The position numbers were made by a program, and so were the translations under genes. The notes under the pieces were generated by a model. It ran no database searches. It saw only the letters and a list, made by a program, of their open reading frames with translations, and was not told where the DNA came from. Positions 1-6,297 of a stretch of DNA of 6,746 nt are shown one piece after another. Numbering within the stretch: position 1 is the stretch's first letter; each line of letters begins with the position of its first letter. The stretch is from an uncultured Bacillota bacterium (GTDB taxonomy: Bacteria; Bacillota_I; Bacilli_A; RF39; UBA660), in contig CAMWQX010000061.1 in assembly GCA_947176475.1 (NCBI GenBank), positions 1-6,746 of the forward strand. Reading direction: 5' to 3'.

Positions 1-2
1 AT

Positions 3-617
3 CTTGTATCTGTTAGATTAAATGATGCTTTAGACATTAAAAGCACTTTAAGAAATCACATTAAGAGTATTATCAGTAGTGATAAATTTCATCTAGAACA
101 AGTTTATACTTTAGGAGAAGAAAAATATTACATTGACAACGCTATAGATATTATTCATCTAGCTATAATGAATATTGAAGATATCAAAAAATTAGATGAT
201 AATTATACTTTAATAGACTTTGCCATAAATAACAATGTTATTACTTTTGGCGATAATAAATACGCATTTAAGACAGTAGAAAAAATAAAAAACAATAATA
301 TTGAGTACTATCATACAATTAATGTTGATGATTTATCTTTAGAAAAACGTCTACTAGAGATAATAACGGCTTATAAACATTTAAAAGTAAGGTTAGATTT
401 TTCGGATATCATTTTTAAATTTATGGGAGATACATTCACATTAGAAGATGTACGAGGAGTCTATGAACTTATCAAAGAGACCACTGTTGACAAATCTAAC
501 TTTAGAAAAAGAATAATTAAATACTGTGAGGAAGTATCAATGGAATCCTCAAAAAAAGGTTATCGACCAAGTAAAATTTATAAATTTAAAGTAACGAAAG
601 GAGATGTATGGGTATAG
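3..617 (+). CDS. Nudix-like protein with C-terminal winged helix, NrtR type (5' partial)
   Basis: The frame is open from the window edge, so the ATG at 168 is internal and the true start lies upstream; 204 residues are visible. The order matches Nudix-related NrtR-type proteins. Visible residues 31-55 (LEQVYTLGE, then DIIHLAI) fit the strand region after the Nudix box. Residues 136-196 (FKFMGDTFTLEDVRGVYELI, then VDKSNFRKRI and GYRPSKIYKF) fit the DNA-binding winged helix of that family. The end of the Nudix box should lie at about residues 14-26, but reads STLRNHIKSIISS, without the REXXEEXG glutamates needed for hydrolysis. In the NrtR family such degenerate domains sense ADP-ribose-like ligands and control NAD or sugar genes. 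I infer a cytoplasmic transcription regulator or inactive Nudix protein; the ligand is unknown. The stop overlaps the next gene by 10 nt, so the two are probably cotranslated. The missing N-terminus limits certainty. Confidence 0.75.
   Translation, partial: LVSVRLNDALDIKSTLRNHIKSIISSDKFHLEQVYTLGEEKYYIDNAIDIIHLAIMNIEDIKKLDDNYTLIDFAINNNVITFGDNKYAFKTVEKIKNNNIEYYHTINVDDLSLEKRLLEIITAYKHLKVRLDFSDIIFKFMGDTFTLEDVRGVYELIKETTVDKSNFRKRIIKYCEEVSMESSKKGYRPSKIYKFKVTKGDVWV
597..603 (+). promoter_or_regulatory. Shine-Dalgarno site of rdgB, inside the upstream gene
   Basis: AAAGGAG lies in the last codons of the Nudix-like gene, only 4 nt before the ATG at 608. It supports 608 as the rdgB start and a coupled translation unit. 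Confidence 0.75.
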
Positions 618-1183
618 TAATTGCAACGAATAATAAGGGAAAATTAAAAGAAATAAAAAAAATATTGGATGAATATGAAATTCATTCCTTAAATGAAAGA
701 AATATAGATATCGATGTAGTTGAAGATCAAGATACATTTTTAGAAAATGCTCGAAAGAAAGCATTAGAGATATATAGAATCGCTGATGAAGAAACCATAG
801 CTGATGATTCGGGACTTTGTATTGATGCTTTAGATGGCTTTCCCGGAATCATGACACATAGATTTCTAGGTGATTTAGCAACTGATGAAATGCGTAATGA
901 ATATTTAATCAATGAATTAAACAAATATCCGAATAGAAGCGCACAAGTTGTTTGCAACTTAGTTTACTATAATGGAAGTGACTATGTCGTAGGTGAAGGA
1001 GTTCTAAATGGATCGATAGCTTACGAACGCAGAGGAACCAATGGATTTGGCTTTGATGAAATATTCGAACTTCCAAATGGATTAACTTTAGCAGAACTTG
1101 ATCCCGAAGAAAAAAATAAAGTAAGTGCAAGAAGTCTAGCAGCACAAGACTTAAAAATGAAATTAAAAGCTTTAAGGAGATAA
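608..1183 (+). CDS. rdgB: XTP/dITP diphosphatase (non-canonical purine NTP pyrophosphatase, RdgB/HAM1 family)
   Basis: The family hydrolyses dITP, ITP and XTP to the monophosphate and pyrophosphate, which keeps deaminated purines out of DNA and RNA; it is a cytoplasmic dimer. The 191 residues match the usual length. Family motifs appear in order: ATNNKGKLKEI at 6-16 (phosphate-binding N-terminus), E39 with TFLENARKKA at 43-52, ADDSGLCIDALDGFPG at 65-80 (D67 and D68, metal and catalytic site), GTNGFGFDEIF at 143-153 and LAELDPEEKNKVS at 161-173. Two positions are odd. The C-terminal motif, normally SHR with a base-contacting His, is S173-A174-R175, while the usual SAR after FPG is T83-H84-R85. 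The rest of the active site looks intact, so I expect activity, possibly with altered base preference. The gene overlaps the Nudix-like gene by 10 nt and is followed after 3 nt by the cupin gene, which indicates one operon. Confidence 0.93.
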   Translation: MGIVIATNNKGKLKEIKKILDEYEIHSLNERNIDIDVVEDQDTFLENARKKALEIYRIADEETIADDSGLCIDALDGFPGIMTHRFLGDLATDEMRNEYLINELNKYPNRSAQVVCNLVYYNGSDYVVGEGVLNGSIAYERRGTNGFGFDEIFELPNGLTLAELDPEEKNKVSARSLAAQDLKMKLKALRR

Positions 1184-1186
1184 TTT

Positions 1187-1663
1187 ATGAACGATAAAAT
1201 AGTTTTAAAAAATTTTAATGATATGAAACCAAAACACAAACAAGATCATGATGGATATGATTATAATAAGTATGAGGTAACCGAAAGAAAAGATTTCGAT
1301 CAAGCATATATTTGCTTTTATGAGATAATGCCAAAATCTTCTGCTTTTCCTAAGCATTATCACTCATATAATACAGAATGTTTTTACATCATCAAGGGTG
1401 AAGGAATCATCGAAACAGATGATGAAGAATTGAAAGTTAAGACAGGAGATATAATCGTCTTCCCTCGTGGTAAAAAGGGAACACATAAATTAACTAACAC
1501 TTCTCCGTCTGACACATTATTATATATTGATTTTGATACGACCAATTCACCAGATATTATTCACTATGTTGATTCCGATAAAATTGGTATTATTGAACAT
1601 AATATATCAAGCACCTTTTATCGCAAAAATGACAATGTTGACTACTTTGATGGCGAAAAATAA
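1187..1663 (+). CDS. Small cupin-domain protein (COG3837-like)
   Basis: This 158-residue single-domain cupin probably binds a divalent metal. Cupin motif 1 is H57-Y-H59 with E64 and G71 (KHYHSYNTECFYIIKGEG), and motif 2 is G87-D with P93, G95, H100 and N104. The usual 3-His/1-Glu metal ligands (H57, H59, E64, H100) are therefore all present. The tail, with PDIIHYVDSDKIGI at 122-135 and VDYFDGE at 151-157, resembles the pattern seen in cupins of the COG3837 type, whose substrates are unknown to me. No signal peptide or membrane segment is visible, so it is likely cytoplasmic. The start is firm: AAGGAGA at 1174-1180 lies 6 nt before the ATG, and the gene begins 3 nt after the rdgB stop. It is the last gene of this operon. 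Sugar isomerase, dioxygenase and binding roles all remain possible. Confidence 0.85.
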   Translation: MNDKIVLKNFNDMKPKHKQDHDGYDYNKYEVTERKDFDQAYICFYEIMPKSSAFPKHYHSYNTECFYIIKGEGIIETDDEELKVKTGDIIVFPRGKKGTHKLTNTSPSDTLLYIDFDTTNSPDIIHYVDSDKIGIIEHNISSTFYRKNDNVDYFDGEK

Positions 1664-1682
1664 AAAAAATATATTTAATTAA

Positions 1683-1711
1683 TTGTATAAACTCCTTATT
1701 TATGATATTAT
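1683..1711 (+). promoter_or_regulatory. Candidate sigma-A promoter for paralog A
   Basis: A -35-like TTGTAT (1683-1688) and a -10-like TATTAT (1706-1711) are separated by 17 nt, which would put the transcript start near 1718. That start lies just at the beginning of the right arm of the hairpin, giving a leader of only about 23 nt with a free ribosome-binding site. In DNA this AT-rich such boxes arise by chance, so this is a prediction. Confidence 0.5.
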
Positions 1712-1735
1712 AACTTGCATAAAAAAGGAGTTTTT
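1689..1735 (+). terminator. Long hairpin between the cupin gene and paralog A (terminator and/or RBS-sequestering)
   Basis: Arm AAACTCCTTATTTATG (1689-1704) pairs with CATAAAAAAGGAGTTT (1718-1733) over 16 positions with one A:A mismatch, around a 13-nt loop, and two more Ts follow. It can act as an intrinsic terminator of the rdgB-cupin operon. The right arm also contains the AAAGGAG (1724-1730) that serves paralog A, so read-through RNA would hide that site. Confidence 0.7.
1724..1730 (+). promoter_or_regulatory. Shine-Dalgarno site of paralog A, inside the hairpin arm
   Basis: AAAGGAG lies 10 nt before the ATG at 1741. It is the only good site upstream and lies entirely in the right arm of the 1689-1733 hairpin, which makes its accessibility depend on where the transcript starts. 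Confidence 0.75.
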
Positions 1736-1740
1736 ATAAT

Positions 1741-3333
1741 ATGGAAATAAAACAAAATGAAGAAAAAAAGACACAAGAAAATGTTGCCGAAGTAGCAACA
1801 CCAGAAAATCAAGAAGAGCTTGAACTTAATCCTAAAAATGTTCATAAATTATTTCAGGATTGCTTATTTAAAGAAGAAGAATATAAAGATGGGGAGCCAA
1901 CATCAGATTTTAATTATGTTGCAGGAATTGCTCGTCAATTTATTTTTAACACAGAAAGATTAAATAAGAATAAATCTAAAATAGCAGCATTAATTGATAT
2001 GCTTCCATTAATTCCGCTTCCGCAATCATTATCAGATGATGAAAATTCAATGAGTATTTTCTCTCAATCATTTTCAAATTTATGCGTTGATAAAAATGGT
2101 AGACAGTGGACAGGAGAACAACCAACAATGGAACTTCTAATGGTCTTAGGTATTGCCTGTGGGCTAATTGAGTATACCTATCCTCGTGAAGAATGGGAAA
2201 AATTATTTGGAAAAGTTCCCGAAATTCATAAAACTACCAAAAATCCCGATGAAGTAATAATTGGCGAAAAACCAGAAGAATTTTCTAAATATGTACCCGA
2301 AGAGGTAAAGAAAAAGCATGAAGAGGAAAAAGAGGCACTAGAAAAATTAAGAGTTATGGCTAAAGAAACGTTTGAAGAACATTATAAAAAAGCTGCTCCA
2401 GTATTCGAAATGCTTGGTTATTCCATGAGCATAGAAGGTGAGAACTATTATCTCTATGACAATAAGGGTGAAAAACTTTGTGAATTATCTGTTACACCAA
2501 TTCTTGGGGGATTCTCTTATGAAGGTGTTGTAAATGATACTAAAGTCGAATATATCTATTCACGTGATGGACAAAATCCTGATGGTGGATTAATATATCG
2601 TGACATCATTACTGTAAGTAATGTTAAAAAACGTGATGAAGCTTATTCTGGTAAAGAAGTAAAAATTGAATTAGGTGTCGGATTACACAACGTATCTGAC
2701 GTTCCAAGACTTGAAGTAACTATTGTTGAACCAGGTTCAGAGGATGAAAAGATAACTAAATATTATGCAACACCATATAATATGAGTTTCGAAATTGAAA
2801 ATAATTTTGGTGCCTTTGGAAATTATGAAGATGGAACAGATAGAGCAGTACATTATACAAATACTATGACAAATCCATTTGTTAATCAAGGAGCATTACT
2901 TATTCATGAGGCACAACAAAATGGAAGAGCTTACAATATTTCTATCGATAGAACTAATACGTATCCGGAAGCTCCTGCTAAATATGCTCATAGAACCGCA
3001 GATTATAAAGCCGGAACTAGTACTAATCCTGATGTAACTATTTGTAATTTTTCAGGGCGAGATATTGCCAATGAAATTGCTTGCGAATATTTAAAAACAC
3101 CAAGAGTAAAAAATCTATATTATCACATTCTAGAACATATAGAAGCAGAAGTTAGTGGTATGAAAGATTACATTCACAAGAATTATCCATTTATAGAGAG
3201 TGTCGAAGAAGTTATGTCCGAGACACCTGCCGTTGATATCGAAAAAACTTTAAATTCTTTTGCTATTCCTGGTGCTGATTTAAAATGTGAAAAAGCCCAT
3301 AGAACATTAAAAGAATTAAAAAATAAAAAGTAA
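1741..3333 (+). CDS. Paralog A: large soluble protein of unknown function
   Basis: I do not recognise a characterised family. The 530 residues have no signal peptide or membrane helix. Residues 1-29 are acidic and probably disordered. Residues 30-155 form a block with LFQDCLF (37-43), a helical RLNKNKSKIAALIDMLP (73-89), then DKNGRQWTGEQPTMELLMVL (117-136) and IEYTYPREEW (143-152). From memory, unverified, the same pattern occurs in small stand-alone hypothetical proteins of Clostridia and their phages. Residues 186-218 are highly charged and helical, possibly a short coiled coil. Residues 222-508 form a beta-rich region with GYSMSIEGENYYLYDNKGE (226-244), YSRDGQNPDGGLIYRDI (273-289), ELGVGLHNV (310-318) and, near the end, EYLKTPRVKNLYYHILEHIE (449-468). 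The whole protein aligns with residues 186 onward of the next gene, so the two are paralogs. It is probably monocistronic, with its own candidate promoter and terminator. Function is unknown. Confidence 0.9.
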   Translation: MEIKQNEEKKTQENVAEVATPENQEELELNPKNVHKLFQDCLFKEEEYKDGEPTSDFNYVAGIARQFIFNTERLNKNKSKIAALIDMLPLIPLPQSLSDDENSMSIFSQSFSNLCVDKNGRQWTGEQPTMELLMVLGIACGLIEYTYPREEWEKLFGKVPEIHKTTKNPDEVIIGEKPEEFSKYVPEEVKKKHEEEKEALEKLRVMAKETFEEHYKKAAPVFEMLGYSMSIEGENYYLYDNKGEKLCELSVTPILGGFSYEGVVNDTKVEYIYSRDGQNPDGGLIYRDIITVSNVKKRDEAYSGKEVKIELGVGLHNVSDVPRLEVTIVEPGSEDEKITKYYATPYNMSFEIENNFGAFGNYEDGTDRAVHYTNTMTNPFVNQGALLIHEAQQNGRAYNISIDRTNTYPEAPAKYAHRTADYKAGTSTNPDVTICNFSGRDIANEIACEYLKTPRVKNLYYHILEHIEAEVSGMKDYIHKNYPFIESVEEVMSETPAVDIEKTLNSFAIPGADLKCEKAHRTLKELKNKK

Positions 3334-3340
3334 TAATTTC

Positions 3341-3371
3341 AAATACACATAGTAATCTATGTGTATTTTTT
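3341..3371 (+). terminator. Rho-independent terminator after paralog A
   Basis: AAATACACATAG (3341-3352) pairs perfectly with CTATGTGTATTT (3357-3368) around the loop TAAT, and a T run continues to 3371. It begins 7 nt after the stop codon. The outer 10 bp of the stem are the same as in the terminator of paralog B. Confidence 0.9.
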
Positions 3372-3387
3372 CACTTTTACATAAATG

Positions 3388-3416
3388 TTGAGAAATTTAT
3401 AATTTTATGTTAATAT
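3388..3416 (+). promoter_or_regulatory. Candidate sigma-A promoter for paralog B
   Basis: TTGAGA (3388-3393, five of six to the -35 consensus) and TAATAT (3411-3416) are 17 nt apart. A TG one base before the -10 box (3408-3409) makes it an extended -10. Transcription would start near 3423, after the terminator of paralog A, so the two paralogs are separate units. AGAGGG at 3432-3437 serves the ATG at 3444. Confidence 0.6.
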
Positions 3417-3443
3417 ATTCGTCATAGAAAAAGAGGGAATAAT

Positions 3444-5459
3444 ATGGAACTTAAAGCGTTTAATGAATATACTAAAGAAGAAATAAAAGATTTACTATCA
3501 CATTGGTTTAACTATTATGGTAAGAAAGCCTATACTTTAGATGAACTTGACAAATTTATGAAAATGGTTGATGCCGAACCAACTCATTGTTTTGAAGTTG
3601 CAGCTATGCTATTTAAAAAAGGATTGGGAAGTACTCTTGTCCTAGAAGCCATTAGGGGAGATAAGTCTCAACTAGAAAACATGATAAATGAATATAACAC
3701 CTTTAGTCATGTAACTAAAATGTTTCTTCACAGAGATTTTGTCGAAGAAGTAGTAAAAACTTACAATGATCCTGAACCAGCAATTCCTAAAAAAGATAAG
3801 GAGTTAAGACAAGAAATAAAAGACTTAACAGGAAAAAACTACGATTATCTTCCTCAAATTGATTGGACTAAATTAGATGATAGCTCTAAAAGTGAAATAA
3901 GAAGTATCATAGATTCTTTAAAAAAGGCTAAAACTGATGAAGAACAAAGAGAATTAAGTAGACAATTCTTTAGAATTCTTCAAAAATCATCTAATGTAAC
4001 AATTGATCCGGAAAAAGTTAAAAAAGTATTCGTGTCTTGTATGTTTGCCGATAGCGATATTAAAGATGAAAGGCCTACGAAGCAATGCTCTATCGTGAAA
4101 GGTATTAATAATGGTATTTACTATTTAGATACCGAAAAAATCAATCAACACATAATGGAAATAAAAGAATTAATTGATCTTTTACCAGATTTAAGAAAAC
4201 CACAATCGGTTGATATGCTATTTATGGATCGTGCTGGTCGTATTTGGACAGAGGATTCACAACTAGTGGAAATATTAATGGTTTTAGGAATGGCGGCTGA
4301 AAGAATTGAATATGCTTATCCCCAAGAAGAGCTGAAAGCGCAAAATGATGGGATTCCTGTTATTGTTGAACTAGACAATAGAACTCCGGGTATAATTTCC
4401 GGATATGAACCTTGCGAAATTGACGAAGCTATTGAAGCCCTAACAGGTAAAAAAGTCTCTGAAGAAAAAGAAGAAACATCTTCTGAAGATATTTCTGAAT
4501 TCCTTGAAATATTTAAAACTCAATATCCGCATATTGAACCTGTAATGCATATGAGTGGTTATTCTATAAAACAAGAAGGAAATGATTTCTATTTATGTCA
4601 TGCCGATGGTGAGAAAATAAATAAAATGCGTACTGACCTAGCTTTAGGAAGATATTCATTAGTTGCGAGAGATGGGGAGTATTCCATAATGTATTCGTAT
4701 ACTATTGATGGTAGGGGAGCATATGGTGGTATAATTGATCGTAACATTTTATCTATCAATGGTCTTAAAAAGCTTGCTGATGATACCTATGACGGAAGAC
4801 AAATTAGAATCGAATTAGGTAATGGTCTAGTTAATGTAACTCACGATCCACGTATTGAAATAACCATAACTGAACCAAGTGGTGAAGACATCATTACCCA
4901 TTACGAACTTGATGAATTTGGTTTATCTATTGCCATTGAAAATGATGAAGGCGAATTTGGCAATAAAGAAAATGGAACTAAGAGAATAGTTAAATATACC
5001 AATGTTTTAAAAACTCCATCTAATAAAGTTTCACCAATATTTATAGGTGAAAAAATTCTTAATGGTGATGCTCATTACATCAGCATTGATGGCTTTGTTG
5101 AAGATGCTTTTAGACACGCTTTATCTAAATTTAAAACTGATGGAAGTGGGCACGTCCATGTCTTTGATGCTAAATTAAAACCTAATGAAGAAGTAATGAA
5201 CATTGCCAACGAATACTTAAAAACTTCTCGCATCAAAAACTTATATAATCATATATCTAATCATATTGAAAATATCATTCCTGGTATGCAAGAATTTATT
5301 AGAGCTAATTATCCTTTATCTAACAACATTGAAGGCATAATGAAAGAATCAGCATCTATAGAATTTGAAGATAGATTAAATTCTAATATGCTCAAAGAAG
5401 CCAATTTAAAAGAAGAAAAAGATGGTATTAAAAAAGAATTAAAACCTGAAGATAATTAA
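3444..5459 (+). CDS. Paralog B: large soluble protein of unknown function with extra N-terminal region
   Basis: This 671-residue protein has no signal peptide or membrane helix. Residues 1-185 have no counterpart in paralog A; they are rich in predicted helices (for example KEEIKDLLSHWFNYYGKKAY at 11-30) and I recognise no family. From residue 186 it follows paralog A throughout: VFVSCMF (195-201) for LFQDCLF, IDLLPDLRKPQS (244-255), DRAGRIWTEDSQLVEILMVL (262-281), IEYAYPQEE (288-296), an acidic linker at 335-350, GYSIKQEGNDFYLCHADGE (372-390), GGIIDRNI (428-435), ELGNGLVNV (457-465) with PRIEITITEPSG (469-480), and EYLKTSRIKNLYNHISNHIE (590-609). By eye the last part is roughly 40-45% identical. 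B lacks about 14 residues that A has between PQS and the D-x-x-GR motif. The last 20 residues are charged and probably disordered. Start choice rests on AGAGGG at 3432-3437. Function is unknown. Confidence 0.9.
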   Translation: MELKAFNEYTKEEIKDLLSHWFNYYGKKAYTLDELDKFMKMVDAEPTHCFEVAAMLFKKGLGSTLVLEAIRGDKSQLENMINEYNTFSHVTKMFLHRDFVEEVVKTYNDPEPAIPKKDKELRQEIKDLTGKNYDYLPQIDWTKLDDSSKSEIRSIIDSLKKAKTDEEQRELSRQFFRILQKSSNVTIDPEKVKKVFVSCMFADSDIKDERPTKQCSIVKGINNGIYYLDTEKINQHIMEIKELIDLLPDLRKPQSVDMLFMDRAGRIWTEDSQLVEILMVLGMAAERIEYAYPQEELKAQNDGIPVIVELDNRTPGIISGYEPCEIDEAIEALTGKKVSEEKEETSSEDISEFLEIFKTQYPHIEPVMHMSGYSIKQEGNDFYLCHADGEKINKMRTDLALGRYSLVARDGEYSIMYSYTIDGRGAYGGIIDRNILSINGLKKLADDTYDGRQIRIELGNGLVNVTHDPRIEITITEPSGEDIITHYELDEFGLSIAIENDEGEFGNKENGTKRIVKYTNVLKTPSNKVSPIFIGEKILNGDAHYISIDGFVEDAFRHALSKFKTDGSGHVHVFDAKLKPNEEVMNIANEYLKTSRIKNLYNHISNHIENIIPGMQEFIRANYPLSNNIEGIMKESASIEFEDRLNSNMLKEANLKEEKDGIKKELKPEDN

Positions 5460-5462
5460 AAT

Positions 5463-5491
5463 AAATACACATTATTTAATGTGTATTTTTT
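5463..5491 (+). terminator. Rho-independent terminator after paralog B
   Basis: AAATACACATT (5463-5473) pairs with AATGTGTATTT (5478-5488) around the loop ATTT, with Ts running to 5491. It starts 3 nt after the stop. The AAATACACAT / ATGTGTATTT arms are the same as those of the terminator after paralog A. Confidence 0.9.
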
Positions 5492-5515
5492 ATGTGTCAA
5501 TAAAATTGGTGTTTA

Positions 5516-5544
5516 TTGTAGATACTCATCATTTATAGTAAAAT
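5516..5544 (+). promoter_or_regulatory. Candidate promoter for the kinase-like/GNAT operon
   Basis: TTGTAG (5516-5521, weak -35) and TAAAAT (5539-5544, five of six to the -10 consensus) are 17 nt apart, giving a start near 5551. AAGGTGA at 5553-5559 is the ribosome-binding site for the ATG at 5566; if the start is right, the leader is very short. An overlapping TATAGT (5534-5539) is an alternative -10. Confidence 0.45.
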
Positions 5545-5565
5545 TAATATATAAGGTGAAAATTT

Positions 5566-6297
5566 ATGAATGAAGCTAATTTTATAATTGTTATTGCTGG
5601 AGAAACGGGAAGTGGCAAATCCTATTTAGAAAGAGTTATTCTTCCCAATTATCCAAATATTGAAATAGTAAGTAAATATACTACAAGGAAACCTCGCATC
5701 GATGAAAGCAATGTAAAAGATGTTCGTGCTGGTTTGACAAAAGAAGAAATAGAAGCAATGGATTATCATTATGTTAATAGTTTAACTGGTGAATCATATG
5801 GTTTAAAAAAATCAGAAATCGAAGAGTCTTTAAAAAGGGGAAAAATTCCTTGTGTAGATTTTTCTAATGAAAAAGCATACCTTGAGATGCTTCAAGATTT
5901 TCCTAATTCCATTTTAATTTTAAAAATTGTTCCATATTTTGATGAAGAATCAATGAAAACAACCTTTGACCGTCAAGGAAGAAATCCCGAGGAATTTGAA
6001 GAACGCAAGGCTGCCTTAGACACACCCTTAACTGACTGGGTCTATAAATATGAAAATATGCGTGAAGTCATCAATCCATATTTTATGCGAACTATTCCTG
6101 ATGAAATATCCAAAAATGTTGTAGTCAGACGAATCGAATCAGTTATTCAAGACGAATGCCAAAAAGATTTAGGAGCTACACTTTTAGGAGAAGGAAAGGA
6201 ATATCGCGGTTTATATGATTATTTATATTATCTTTCTAAGAATCGTCCCATAGATCATGATATAACAATAGAAAAGAAAGGAAAATCAGTTGCATGA
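5566..6297 (+). CDS. Guanylate-kinase-like P-loop protein
   Basis: The 243 residues follow the layout of nucleoside monophosphate kinases of the guanylate kinase type. The Walker A loop is GETGSGKS at 12-19 (K18, S19). KYTTRKPR at 37-44 matches the GMP-binding TTRxPR (R41, R44), and DYHYV at 66-70 then SYGL at 77-80 fit the YxFV and YG elements. The lid-like stretch FDRQGRNPEEFEERKA at 134-149 supplies arginines R136 and R139. Housekeeping guanylate kinases are near 200 residues and usually read GPSGxGKxT in the P-loop. This one differs there, is less similar after residue 150 and has about 40 extra C-terminal residues. I therefore infer a GMK-like paralog with another phosphate acceptor or a regulatory role, not the essential gmk. 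Other members of the fold, such as ribose 1,5-bisphosphokinase, are alternatives. The stop overlaps the next start (ATGA), which indicates coupling to the acetyltransferase. Confidence 0.8.
   Translation: MNEANFIIVIAGETGSGKSYLERVILPNYPNIEIVSKYTTRKPRIDESNVKDVRAGLTKEEIEAMDYHYVNSLTGESYGLKKSEIEESLKRGKIPCVDFSNEKAYLEMLQDFPNSILILKIVPYFDEESMKTTFDRQGRNPEEFEERKAALDTPLTDWVYKYENMREVINPYFMRTIPDEISKNVVVRRIESVIQDECQKDLGATLLGEGKEYRGLYDYLYYLSKNRPIDHDITIEKKGKSVA

Noticed and set aside
168..617. Separate gene starting at the ATG at 168
   Set aside because: The same frame is open back to position 3 and the residues before 168 continue the Nudix-related strand pattern; no ribosome-binding site precedes 168.
549..1239. 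Several open frames of 71-78 codons on the minus strand
   Set aside because: They lie antisense to rdgB and its flanks, have low-complexity Phe/Leu/Ser-rich products and no recognisable family, and overlap a gene with clear family motifs.
1741..3333. Paralogs A and B as secreted or surface proteins, because of the beta-rich region
   Set aside because: Neither N-terminus has a hydrophobic signal segment and there is no C-terminal anchor or sorting motif.
3341..5491. The repeated AAATACACAT stems as a mobile-element end or CRISPR repeat
   Set aside because: There are only two copies, each a perfect hairpin followed by a T run right after a stop codon, which is what terminators look like. No transposase or spacer pattern is present.
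5566..6297. Naming the kinase-like gene gmk
   Set aside because: The P-loop, length and operon context differ from housekeeping guanylate kinase, so a symbol would overstate the evidence.
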